Below, in pieces: positions 1 through 10,254 of a stretch of 64,000 nucleotides of DNA. Location: assembly GCA_039619475.1 (NCBI GenBank), contig CM077116.1:383990760-384054759 (forward strand), read 5' to 3'. Source of the DNA: Icerya purchasi. Taxonomy: Eukaryota > Arthropoda > Insecta > Hemiptera > Monophlebidae. The notes beneath the pieces were generated by a model. The model was given only the letters and a program-made list of their open reading frames with translations, did not search any database and was not told the DNA's origin. A program made the translations under genes and the position numbers. Each line of letters begins with the position of its first letter. The first letter of the stretch is position 1.

Positions 1-135
1 AAACCCACCCCGTGGACACGGCCTTGGTCAGTATATCCAGTTTTCATGACGGTAGTACGAATATCTCGCGTTCTGTGATCGTTTAAACAAAGTAAGATTT
101 TTACACGTGTCGTGAAAATGTGAGATGTAGATACT

Positions 136-1097
136 GGGCAACGTATCGTGATTAAATTCTTGGTCAAACGCGGGGTAAAACCTCCGTCGAAAATCCTCGT
201 CTATGAAACAACTGACTGTTTTTAAGTAGTCTAAGCGGTTTAAAGATGGCCGTGAATCAGTCGAGGACGATCCACGCTACGACGCTCCGTCTACCGCAAA
301 AACGGCAGGGAAAATGTTGAATGTATGCGCATGCGCGTGCTCCAAGACCGTCTAGTAAATTGTCGAATGCTAGAAGAGTTAAACATCAACCGCGTAACCG
401 TTCGGCTGATTTTAAATAACGTCTAGAGATGCGCAAACTATGTGCCAAGATGGTTCCAAAACTGCTCACAGCTGAGCAAAAAGATCTCCGGAGATCCTTC
501 TATCAAGACAAAATTAATCGAATTGACGTTGAACGAAACCAGCGGATGTCGTCCATTATCACGAGGGGGGACGAGTCTTGGATGTTCGAATATGACCCTG
601 AGATCAAGAGACAGAGCATGCAGCGGATGGAGAAGGGCGGGGAACGTCCGAAAAAAGCTCGCATGTCCAAATCAAGAGTCAAGTCTCTACTGATCACTTT
701 CTTCGACATCAACGATGTTGTTCATCACACATACGTTCCCGCAGGCCAGACAGTCAATGCAGCATTCTGCCCGCGTGTACCGCGCACGACCCGAATTGGC
801 CGAGAAGGGTTGGGTGCTGCATCGCGACAGCGCCCCAGCACACTCGTCCGTCGCAGTACGCCAGTTTTCAACGCTCCACAGCATCCCTACAGCTCGGACC
901 CGTGCGACTTTCATTTGCTCCCTCAACTCAAATTGAAAGGAAACCGATACAACGGCATTACCGAAGTCCAAAGTGTCACGACGAGGGTACTGGTGGAGCT
1001 ATCTTCGGGGAGGGGGTGTTCGGGGTGCTTCCAAAAATGGGTTGAATGTTGGCAGCGGTGCGCTGACCTCGCAGGAAACTACTGTAAAGGTGTTTAA
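136..1097 (+). pseudogene. mariner (Tc1/mariner superfamily) transposase, frameshifted relic
   Basis: Mariner-family transposase, which would cut and paste its own element; now broken. Upstream pieces resemble the N-terminal helix-turn-helix part (IKFLVKRGVKP near 145, then FKDGRESVEDDPR near 240, then LEELNINRVTV near 370), each in a different frame. The longest open stretch starts at 429 with RKLCAKMVPKLLTAEQK, followed by GDESWMFEYDPEIKRQS, RPKKARMSKSRVKSLLI and VPAGQTVN. After about 775 the frame shifts: the second catalytic region reads LHRDSAPAH, and the third (SDPCDFHLLPQLK) lies in yet another frame. All three catalytic aspartates of the D,D(34)D triad are still visible, but at least four frameshifts or stops exclude a working enzyme. 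No terminal inverted repeats were identified; the left end may lie outside the window. Family call is confident, exact subfamily is not. Confidence 0.88.
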
Positions 1098-3042
1098 AGC
1101 AAGTTTCCCCCTCCCCCTATCTTTAGGCCCTTCGGGACAAAATTCTACGATTACAATTGTACACCTCGTAATCCACATGACTCAATCATTCACCTTCCCT
1201 AAATCAATTACTCACATGTTGGATCAAACGTCCAAAAATATTAAAATATTTACACTAAAAAATGCAAAAAACTAAGAGTATTATTTAATAGCTAAAAAAA
1301 GTATTTAAATATTTACGAAGAAAAAAAAAGAAAGATGGAAGAATTTTAATGTGATAATAAGGTTTTAATCAAAGTTAAAGTGTTTACATCGAGTTCTGTT
1401 ATGGTCAGTCTTAGCGGATGTTTTTAATGTATGAGACAAACGATTTTGGTACTTATTTTTGATGTAATTTAAATCAGAGAACTTCACATTTGTATATGTA
1501 ATTGCTTTCAAACATTGAAGTCATTATCCAAGTTTTCAGAACTTGGTCCATTTTCAGTTTTTGTTTGAAGCAAAGTATCTGCTTATAAATAACACAATCC
1601 AAGTTGAAAAATAACCCAAAACTGAAAAAGAACGAAATCTGCCAGCACTTCTCTAACAGCACAGATAGCGCCAAAGAGACAGTTTTTAGCTTGCCAGTAG
1701 AAATCTGAAAAGTTGCTGTTTGAGCATACAGGAGAAAAATGTGCTTCATGCGTAACACGCTAATTGCTCTTTTGATGTAAAATAATTAAATTTCGATCTA
1801 ATGACTTATTCGCTCTCCCGTTGTGCTTGACAAGCACTGTGAACGCTCTTCCGACATTAACGAGGCACTGAGAGCGCACTGAGAAATATACACGCAAATA
1901 CAACAACAATGTAAACAGCCAATCACAGATCGAGAGTTACATTTCCGAGGATATGTCCGGAGTTACCCATGCCTAAATGGTGTTAGTGTTATGTAGATTC
2001 ATCTAGGTCTCGTTACCCGTTCTAGAGTTTACTCTTACCTCCTCGGTGGCTTTTGCGAAGGAAACTCTCACATTATTAAAATATAAAACTAAAAAGAAGT
2101 AAAATCCTTCGAGTTCCGGTTTACACTTTAATCTTAAACAAATGCAGTTTTCAAAAAAGTAAGTACAAAAAGTAATAAGCATGTCGCATCATATATTTGG
2201 ATATTTTCTAATACGAGATTTTTTGCGCGGAAAATCAACGGGAACATTTTCACTACAAGACGCTTAACGATAGTAATTTTCTCTTCCCTAATTTTAGCCC
2301 GAATCAGTTCTTATCATTTAATCTCCCTTAAAAAAACGAACTGATAACAGATCGTTTGCACGAAAGCCGAACATGTTACGAACGTAGTAGATTAACTTCT
2401 CATTGCTTAATTTAACGCGATTACGATTTAAGCGAAGAATAAGAAAAAAATAAAGCGATTATTAAGTTGTAATTATTACATTTCAAGAATTATTTCACGC
2501 ATTCTGTTTACGAATAAACGCGACAATAATAAATACTTGTTCTAGTTTGCGCAGGATTTTTTAATTGCCCGTTTTATACTTTTAACGTTAGTAAACCGTG
2601 CGTTGCACAACTTGTGAAATATTGCAAAGTTTGACATCGCGTACGGTTGGTCCTGAAAATAATCGTTCTTTTTAAAACATGAAGTCGCAAACAGACAAAA
2701 CATTTACTTAACTAAAATATTTAATATATGTTAATCACATTAAACGACGTTTAAATTATTTCCTCCCGACCAGCTCACATTTTTGATAGATTTAATTTCG
2801 GTCAAGTTGACTTAGCTTGGGAGAAATTGAAAGAAGGTTTTTGAACAGAAATTTTAAAGTAGATGAATGAAGATAAATCGAAATTTTCTGAAAATGATTA
2901 AAATGCATAGCTAAGTAAGTAGCAAAATGTGCAGCTGATTGTTAAAAGATACATTATCATTAATGTTGGGTTAAACTGAAAATAGTGCTTAAGGATTTTA
3001 AAGGACTAACCTAAAGATGAATTTCCGACAAGCAACTTTCCA

Positions 3043-3073
3043 GATAAGCCCCCCCCCGGGGGGGGGGAACTTA
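3043..3073. repeat. C9G10 homopolymer palindrome with flanking inverted ATAAG/CTTAT
   Basis: Nine C followed directly by ten G (3049-3067), bracketed by ATAAG on the left and, after two extra A, CTTAT on the right. The whole forms a short perfect GC hairpin in otherwise AT-rich DNA. It could be a structure-prone site, a foldback remnant, or an assembly artefact at a hard-to-sequence hairpin. Confidence 0.75.
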
Positions 3074-3313
3074 TGAAGAGCATCTAGAATGTTAAGAGCG
3101 GTAGAATAAAGACGAAAGTTGCACAATATTAAGGGAATGAATATTAAAGAGAATACAAGGGAACCTTGTGAGAGGCCGCGAAAGACCCTTCGTGAGCTGA
3201 TAGGGAAGATGACGTTAAATGAATGGTTTTAAAAATCGAATAAAAGAAACGCATAATATAATTTAATCATTCATTAGCTGTCAGCAATAATTACAAAAAT
3301 AAAACTGGGATGA

Positions 3314-3319
3314 CTTTAT
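3314..3319 (-). promoter_or_regulatory. candidate polyadenylation signal AATAAA
   Basis: On the minus strand AATAAA lies about 160 bases downstream of the stop codon of the proposed fourth exon (3478-3543). It is consistent with that exon being terminal, but the motif is common in AT-rich DNA, so this is weak support. Confidence 0.3.
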
Positions 3320-3338
3320 TACTCTGAAAGCATTATTT

Positions 3339-3355
3339 GCGCGCGCGCGCGCGCG
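3339..3355. repeat. (GC)n dinucleotide run
   Basis: Seventeen bases of alternating GC, a sequence type known to adopt Z-DNA readily. It lies just downstream (on the minus strand) of the proposed last exon of the host gene. Confidence 0.9.
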
Positions 3356-3477
3356 TTTATAACCAAACACGTGACTGATCTTTTTTTTTGTCCGTCTAAT
3401 CTTACACCTTTTTTTCTTCTTCTTTTTTTTTCGCATATCAAACAAAAGGCAGCAACCGTTTAACTATAGATAATAAT

Positions 3478-3543
3478 TCATCGAAACTGCTTAACGATCG
3501 GCAAATATTCAACGAACGAAACGAAAACTTTTCTCGTACACTT
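3478..3543 (-). CDS. putative secreted protein gene, candidate terminal exon 4
   Basis: This 66-bp minus-strand stretch follows an AG acceptor (TATGCCAG, plus-strand CTG at 3544-3546) and stays open in phase 0, the phase left by exon 3. It would add 21 residues (KCTRKVFVSFVEYLPIVKQF plus R, residues 138-158) and end at TGA (3478-3480). The intron from exon 3 would be about 317 bp. The pyrimidine tract before the acceptor is poor and there is no homology evidence, so this is a proposal. It is attractive because it closes the frame, adds one cysteine and has an AATAAA about 160 bp downstream. Alternatively the true next exon lies elsewhere or beyond the left edge. Confidence 0.38.
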   Translation of the reverse strand, partial: KCTRKVFVSFVEYLPIVKQFR

Positions 3544-3860
3544 CTGGCATAGATTATCAGCGAAATATTAATTAGCGCGTGTCGAGTAGTGATTTCGAAA
3601 TGGCAATTGGCTAAAAATATCTGATCAACTAAAATTCCCAAATCGTCATGGTTTTACGGTTTTAATACGTTACCTTAAAAAGGTATTGACGTCACCGTCT
3701 TCTTTTAGGATGCACAATAGCAACCTTGACTACGCTTAAAATACGTTCTGAATTATTTTAGTGAGTTGTTTTTTGTTTGTTTTTTTTTCCAATTTTTAAT
3801 TGCAATAGACCAGATTCAAATTTTTTTAGAAATGAAAATTGCTAACTTCAACGAACTTAC

Positions 3861-4031
3861 AGATTCTGGATGATGGCACAGACGCGAAAATTCTTTTATC
3901 GTCGATTTGGAACATTTTCCAGTGGATGAAATATCAATTTCAGTATTGCGTAAGGTTTTCTTTTTTTCCTCATCATTTCCAGTGATGTTGGATTCGATAT
4001 CTTCGATAATTTTGTCCAAATTACATCTCGC
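3861..4031 (-). CDS. putative secreted protein gene, exon 3
   Basis: A 171-bp (57-codon) minus-strand exon. The acceptor is GTGACGTTTCAG just before 4031 and the donor is GAATCT|GTAAGT (plus-strand ACTTAC at 3855-3860), both close to consensus. Phase is 0 at both ends, matching exon 2. The peptide (residues 81-137 of the joined product) is charged and helical in character: it starts ARCNLDKIIEDIESNITG and ends STIKEFSRLCHHPES. It carries cysteines at about 83, 120 and 132 and one N-glycosylation sequon (NIT at about residue 95), which fits a secreted protein. I do not recognise the family. The unspliced frame reads on into the introns, but the composition changes sharply at both splice sites. 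Confidence 0.72.
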
Positions 4032-4139
4032 CTGAAACGTCACAAAGACTAGCGTTAAAATAACATTGGAATTAGCGAACACTTCGAGACAAATAGCCCT
4101 CTCTATAAGATATAACCAAAATATATATATATTCAAGGG

Positions 4140-5289
4140 AAACCGGCGTATTAATTAAACTGTATCTTCTGTTATGTTTTTCGGAAATTAACGATTTCAT
4201 TCTATTTGCTGACATGCATAAGAAATCGATGTTCTATCTACACATTCCCATCCGCTTACAATTGTAAGAAGTTTTCATCAGTTCAGTCTAATTAATTGCA
4301 GTCCTCCGATTCTTAAGTATCTCTTAAACACTCGATTATTACCTGATAGGTTTTTTTTAAATATTGTGAAAGTGGAGGTTATTTATGATTGAAAATCTGC
4401 CGTCTATTTCATACAAAAGTAAAGTGAACCTCATACCTTTGGCAAATTGTCCGGAATTGCGAAAAGAATCTTTTCATAATCTATTAAGCCGACGGAACTT
4501 GCTGACGAACTTTTAAATAAATATTTCAGGCAGAAACAAATGTTTATATTTTTAAATAATATGCAAGACAATAATAAATGCTAAAAATTACATACAGACA
4601 AGTAAATGTACATAGTGATAATAGTAAATGTCACACTAATTATAGTTGTAATTAAATTTCTAATCCCCCTCGTTTATGTTGATGGAAACGAAGAGCAAAT
4701 GTTACATTGCACAGAAAATCAATGTAACACTGTTTAGATGTGCGAGCACATTTTTATTCCAGCTTTCCATAGCTATCCTAACACAATTACCTGGGTAACT
4801 AAATTCGATTATTCTAATACATTGCTTGAAAGAACGTTGCCGGATCGTGCTCTCCTCCCCCAAAACTCAAAAAAAGAATAGTCATTTTTACCATGCTTTC
4901 ATGAACTTGTGTGAACGTTGTTTGTTCACAAATATTTTGGAATATAATCTAGTACAAAAGAGATAATATGTAAGAATATGAAAAGAATTTCTGAGGCCTA
5001 CTTTTATATAAAATTTTATACTCATATCCAAAAGTCCAAATAAAATACACAGATATAGGAAAACTAAAAACAATTGTAAAAATGCAATTTGTCACAATTA
5101 TTGCCGTTAAGCGTCCTACGTGTAGGTTATTTGAAACTCGACCCAGAATTAGCAGATTGTTATAATGGCAATCTGGTCTGGCTGGCCAACCTGATGATAC
5201 ATATTATTGATTCTGGAGGACCACATCAAACAATTGACAAATTAAAATTTGAAAGAAATATATTTCGTAACTTGTACAATTAAAAGAAA
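4140..5289. other. intron sequence, nothing recognised
   Basis: AT-rich DNA between exon 3 and the first intronic relics. A possible extra exon on the minus strand near 4435-4510 was examined and rejected because its phase does not fit between exons 2 and 3. Confidence 0.5.
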
Positions 5290-5830
5290 TATCAATTTTT
5301 GTAACTGTGCTGCTGGGATGTACGTGAAGAACCGAGAACCCAACAGGAACTGGTAAACAAATAGCTGAAAGCTAAGCAAAGAGAACTGATGAATCTACAG
5401 CAACGACGATGCTGCCCAGCAGGAACCGGAGACCAAACCGGCGTTGATATTGCAACAAAGACAACTGAAAATGGAATGTCAAAAAGAGCAATACGATTAG
5501 AAATATCAGTTCATATTGACTGTGGCTGTGCCAAGGTATAAATGGTGATCAGGCTGTTGAGAAGAGTGCTAGTAGCCACGAACACTGCTGCTCGCCTTGG
5601 TAGCGCATAGCTCTGAAAAGAGCTGTTGATCTGCAGAACTGCGGTGCTGCCCAACAGAAACTGACGCGCTGGATAACCGCCGACCAGTGCAACTCTGACG
5701 ATGTAAGTGATGCATGCAAAATTCAAAATCTAGTTGTATAAGTGTTAGCTTCCAGAGTCGCTCTGCAGCCGTGATTAATTGTGAGCCGTGGCCGGAGCAG
5801 CCAATAAAAACCGGTTTGACATTTCGTGAT
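5290..5830. other. GC-richer island, possible decayed retroelement
   Basis: Unlike its neighbours this stretch is GC-richer. It holds two similar blocks (GATGCTGCCCAGCAGGAAC near 5407 and GCGGTGCTGCCCAACAGAAAC near 5641). It ends in a segment with an AATAAA-containing GCCAATAAAAACCGG (near 5800). This could be the remains of a gag region and LTR, but no diagnostic protein motif was found. Confidence 0.25.
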
Positions 5831-6169
5831 TTTCATCGCATTTGGAGTTGAAATAAATTTAATTTTGCAAAAAAATCGAAATATTCGAATTCAATATTGA
5901 TATGCCTGACGCGCACATTGGACGACATGAGATGGTGGTGTTGAAGCTGCATTAAAAACGTGCGATGGGATGATTAGAGTGTAAAACGTGACTGTGTGAG
6001 CATATCGATGCCGCGTTAAAGAAGAAAAAATAGCTATCTGTATAATATAATTGTATAAGTACTATTCGTTTTTTTTATAATTATTTTCTCTTACGTTTAA
6101 AGCAGTAACAGTTATTCTTAATAAAGTTTTGCCATGCTATTCTATAGGATGAAGCTATTCTGTTAGGAA

Positions 6170-6240
6170 GTACATTGTGAACCTTAACTTCATAATCCCG
6201 ACGCTCTATCAAGGGTATGGGACTTACTTTAATTTTAGTG
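6170..6240 (+). repeat. dispersed repeat end (family also at 51.6 kb)
   Basis: TGTGAACCTTAACTTCATAA, then CCCGAC, and a short A/T-rich GGGACTTACTTTAATTTTAG tail, matches the sequence at 51596-51660. There the same segment is followed by an expanded TTACT pentanucleotide run. This looks like the 3' end of a non-LTR element whose tail seeded the microsatellite. Confidence 0.5.
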
Positions 6241-6417
6241 TAGAAACATATGTTCCAGGACACAGTTGTTGAGATCCAGACTCCCTCCAGAAAAGAATAA
6301 AATGAAGGCACTTTTTTCGATTACAGAAGTATTGTTGCAAAACACATTATTATTATAATTAATATCCTACACAGCTGGCAATTTTGTCGTTGGATATTTA
6401 TGACATGGATAATTCTA

Positions 6418-6655
6418 GAATTTGCGCCACCAAAAAGTGTAACGGAAGTGGGAGTGACGTCATCAACGTGGGTTTGCTCCACCAACAAATGTAACGGAAG
6501 TGGAAGTAACGTCATCAAAGGGGGTTTGCGCCATCAAAAAATGTAATGAAAGTGGAAGTGACGTCATCAATGGAAAGTTTGCATCACAAAAAATGTAACG
6601 GAAGTGACATCGGGATTGCGTCACCAAAAAATGTAACGGAAGTGACGTAATCAAT
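6418..6655. repeat. minisatellite of 38-52 bp units carrying CRE-like palindromes
   Basis: Four to five tandem units of the form TTTGCGCCACCAAAAA.GTAACGGAAGTG...TGACGTCATCAA. The palindrome TGACGTCA occurs exactly at 6455-6462 and 6559-6566. One-base variants occur at 6507-6514 (TAACGTCA) and 6643-6650 (TGACGTAA). Unit spacing is 52, 52, then shorter. The array directly abuts a Helitron tail fragment and lies in the large intron of the host gene candidate. Confidence 0.85.
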
Positions 6656-6671
6656 CACATGACTAGAAATA

Positions 6672-6750
6672 CATGTTGAACATCTGGAAACTTAGAACTA
6701 CATATCGTACTTTTCCCATCACAAACCTTTGTTAAGTATCACTAATGTGC
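6672..6750 (+). mobile_element. Helitron tail fragment (end of endonuclease ORF plus 3' sequence)
   Basis: The plus strand reads HLET, stop, NYISYFSHHKPLLSITNVQ, stop, then TGCAATAAATAC. This is a near copy of the sequence at 7784-7880 that ends the downstream Helitron relic. It is therefore the last two dozen codons and trailer of a related element, followed immediately by the next copy's start region, giving direct repeats flanking 6888-7858. Confidence 0.7.
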
Positions 6751-6887
6751 AATAAATACTATGTATGTTGAATAGAAATTAATTTTTTAATCCATTTCCT
6801 AAAAGATTTAAATTCGGAATATGATGAGGAAATTTTGTGGCAGGACTTGTCTTTATAAGTAAGCTACTGTGATAATTAAACCAGCTA

Positions 6888-7858
6888 ATGTGTGCCGAGA
6901 TGCCGTCCGGTGAACGTGTGAGAGAGTTTCGTCAACGTCAGCAGAAGGAGAAAGAGTGTCAGGAATATACCGAATTCTTGATGAATACTCCGTTTTCCTC
7001 TAGTACAACTGAGGATGATAAGATACTTGCCTTTAAAGTAATGAAGGTGAAGGAGAAGAAGAAGAAAAACGGTGACAAGTACAGAGGGTACCGATTAAAA
7101 CGAAAGATGAATACGGGGCAACAAACACATCAAGAAAAACAAGAAGCCATGCCTGATGAGACTGCAGAACCAGAAAACAAAATGTTCAAATCCGATACTA
7201 TCGCAGCCGACATGGAGTTCACTAAACGTTTCTCTGACATCTCGTTTGGTTCCGCTTGTTCTGTTTGTGACCACCTTTGGTTTGAAAACGATCTACGTTG
7301 GACACCGAATGAATGCGTGGACAGATTGGACGAAACATTTCCACATGAGAATGTATCCGACTTCAAGGTATGCCAAATTTGTTATAAAACACTCGGTGAA
7401 AGAAAGATACCACGTCTGTCTCGTTCCAACGGTTTCGTATACCCACCATATCCCACAGTAGGAGATATCTGTGCAATCGAGACCACGGTTAACGGACGAA
7501 GAGCTTCACTTGTCTCTGTTTACATTACACCAAGAACACCAGTACGTTCAATTGAAGATTTCTTTGAGTTGAATTTAATGGCGTACAGTCCAAAGGCGTT
7601 TGCATTTAGGGTTGTTAGGGAGAAGGAGTATCATTTGATACCCATCGTTCTTGCTGGAGATATAAACATAAATTTACAAAGCAGTGAAGGATCTCGGAAA
7701 CATTCAATCTCGAACTGAACAACGATCCATCAATCTCAACAACCAGAAACAACATATGCATTGGCGCAGTTTTTTCACGTCACGTTGATCATCTAGAAAC
7801 TAAGAACTACATATCGTACTTTTCCAATCACAAACCGTTGTTAAGCATCACTAATGTG
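6888..7858 (+). pseudogene. Helitron-derived ORF: zinc-binding N-terminal domain (DUF6570-like) fused to endonuclease domain
   Basis: Open from ATG 6888 to the stop at 7716-7718 (276 codons), then recoverable in another frame to TAA at 7856-7858. The N-terminus (SGERVREFRQRQQKEKE) is basic, like Helitron replicase leaders. Residues about 120-180 carry a Cys pair motif (CSVCDHLWFENDL ... CQICYKTLGERKIP, then LSRSNGFVYPP) that I associate with the DUF6570-type region of animal Helitron proteins. It then passes directly into GDICAIETTVNGR, VSVYITPRTPVRSIEDFF, LMAYSPK and IPIVLAGDININ. These resemble the exonuclease/endonuclease/phosphatase-fold domain of Helentron-type elements. The remainder (ETFNLELNNDPSISTTR ... 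FSRHVDHLE, SYFSNHKPLLSITNVQ) is frameshifted near 7690. Most of the Rep and helicase regions are missing, so this is a deletion product, not an active transposon. Confidence 0.68.
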
Positions 7859-7924
7859 CAATAAATACACTATGTATGTTAAATGTAAAATAGTTTTTTA
7901 TTTCCTTCTCCTAGATGAGAATAC

Positions 7925-9480
7925 ATTACTTATGTAGGTAACTAGTTACGTCCTTCTAAGAAATCTCCATGATCTGAGCTATTTCGCACAAGGGAAGTCG
8001 TTTAAACATTTTTCCATTTAACTTCTCCTTTGCAAGTTGCTTCTCGTTACACTTCCTTTGTATACTACTTTTATCCTTCTTATCCGTTACTCTTCTGCTT
8101 TTTGTTATATACTAAGACCTGTAACAGGTACAGTTATTTTTATATTGACCAAACTCCTTTATCTAATCGAGACTAATGTCTGTCTCATCACAAAATTCAC
8201 GAACTATTAAAGTATGTGTCTCTTGTAATTTTTTTTATGATTTGTGAAATGTCTACAACGAAAAAAAAAAAAAAAAAGAATTAAAAACAACAGTAACGTA
8301 TTTCTGTCGCTATTCAGCAATTTATAGCGCAATCAATGGCATTTTGTCACATATCATGTTGGGAAAAATTTATGTAGCATTGAATCTTCCTAATGCACTA
8401 CATTGTTCGGTAATGGGTAATAGGTATTTTATGATTGTTATTTATACACTCATATGTTACAAATTTATTATTTTTTATAATTATTGTCTTTTAATTGTTT
8501 TTATTTTTTCTAATTTACTTATTTAGTATGATGTTGTATCGAAAATTTTGAAATTTATCTGAAAAAAGTGTACTAATTCCTTAAATTTGTGGATTAATAT
8601 TAAATATGTTTTAATATACACTTGTTTGTTACAATGTAAGAATCGATTACAATTAAACAAATGAAACATGCCTACTTTTTTAAACATTCCCTACGTTGTA
8701 TGTATAATGAGCAAAGGAAAAACTGATCTTCTCGTTCTCATTATTAATATGATTAGAATGATTGCATGATCTTACACAAGTCTACAAATCATAATAATAT
8801 GCAACAACAGACGTACATTTAAAATTACCATATTTTATATTCATATTTTTACTACTAATCTTATCTGCAATACATAAATAAAAGACGCAATATGAAGAAA
8901 AAAAAATCTGGCTATTCCACCGGATGTAGGAGTGCTACATATAAGTTGCACTAGTATTGTGGTAATGAAAGGAATTACACTATTACAGTAAGCATCTGGA
9001 GTACTAAAGTGTGCGAATTACACTCCAAATTTTACAACACAATATTCGAGAAAATAATTGACTTAAACTGTTTAATATGTCTATCTCTTCCAAATATTTA
9101 GATTACTATTATTCTCAAGCAGTTCTTCATTATCTTCCCATGATTAATTGATGGCGGTAATCCACGAATCATAAACGCAAAAGAAAGTTCAGATTTCGCC
9201 TGAAACGTACGATATATGATTCCATGTAGTAACTCATTTGACGTACTTGCTAATATACTATTCAGATCTTTTTAAAGAGCTGTAACAGAGTAGTAGTCAT
9301 CGTTGTAACAAACAGATATTTTAATATCTTCACTAGGGAGTCCCTTAAAGGTAGATTCATTTTTTGTTTGTATGATTAATTTAATTTTTGAGTAAGTTGA
9401 AATTTGTAATATTATTCACAAATATAGGTGGCGGAAGTGTAGTAAATTTATTTACTAGCTGAGTTTCATTTGGCGTGTCA
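7925..9480. other. intron sequence, nothing recognised
   Basis: AT-rich, with a poly(A) run near 8260-8276. No coding or structured feature could be supported. Confidence 0.5.
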
Positions 9481-9481
9481 G

Positions 9482-9650
9482 CAAGGGGTAAACAGCTGAA
9501 GAAGTTTGGTGTACAACATGTAGGAATTCCATAACAATTTCATAGAAAATTCCATAGCAATTTCCATAGCAATTTCATAGAAAATTCCAGCAAGTCCAAA
9601 GGAATTCCAAGAAGTAGTGTACAAAATTTACATCGACGGTTTACCCCTTG
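9482..9650. repeat. small foldback repeat with internal CCATAG-type tandem motif
   Basis: CAAGGGGTAAAC at 9482-9493 and its exact complement GTTTACCCCTTG at 9639-9650 bound the unit. Imperfect inverted similarity continues inward to GGAATTCC on both sides (near 9523 and 9601). The loop holds repeats of the type TTTCATAGAAAATTCC / CCATAGCAATTT. It resembles a MITE or foldback element; no target duplication was found. Confidence 0.6.
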
Positions 9651-10254
9651 TATGTCAGGCACAGTTGAAATATCAATTGACCTAGAAAACGTACTGTCAT
9701 GTGTAGCAGTTCGCATTTCCACACAATGTGACTGATCAGTACAGTTTAACCTTTCTATAAGCTTATTTTCCTATTTTTACATTATTGGCAATTAATTAAT
9801 TCATACCATATCGGAGTGGAAGTTTCTCGTTGCTCTATTTTTGTTTTTTTCTTTTGGTTTCCTTTTTGCTGTTAACAGTGTTAATGCCATTGTCACTGAT
9901 CTACTGTTTCGATTTGTTATTAAGTTTTATTTTTAGTGATGGAACTATTTTGCTATTCCCCGTCATTTTATAAGTTAAAGTTGAAACGGAAAAATATGGT
10001 GTATGATATATTCTTACTGAAATATTCTTTTTTTTCCCTTTTGTATGCCGACTCTTAAGTCATCAATACAATTGATCGTTAGCTATTTCAAGTTTCCTAA
10101 ATAACGGTGCATCCCAATAGATGACGCCGCTTGTTATACTCGTATGTTAGCACTTCATTATTTGATTATTTATATGAGTAATTTGTTACTATTGGTGTTT
10201 TATTATCCTCATTATTATGGCGGTAATCTCTGCATTACTTTTTCTTTAGTCTTC

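Larger units (their letters stand above)
1100..3430. other. AT-rich sequence, nothing recognised
   Basis: No gene-like reading frame could be defended. The minus strand at 1474-1758 is open for 94 codons but lacks recognisable motifs or splice context. The notable items are the C/G palindrome at 3049-3067 and the GC dinucleotide run at 3339-3355, listed separately. Confidence 0.5.

Noticed and set aside
1474..1758. 94-codon minus-strand frame considered as a hAT transposase piece
   Set aside because: No aligned motif beyond vague leucine-rich similarity.
4435..4510. Possible extra minus-strand exon (ASSVGLIDYEKILFAIPDNL then PK, before a GTATGA donor)
   Set aside because: The open frame would need a phase-1 or phase-2 acceptor, whereas exon 2 ends in phase 0. 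Neither available AG keeps the frame, so it cannot lie between exons 2 and 3 in the same transcript.
6455..6650. CRISPR array (regular repeats about 50 bp apart)
   Set aside because: The whole unit is repeated with gradual divergence and there are no unique spacers; it is a minisatellite in a eukaryotic intron.
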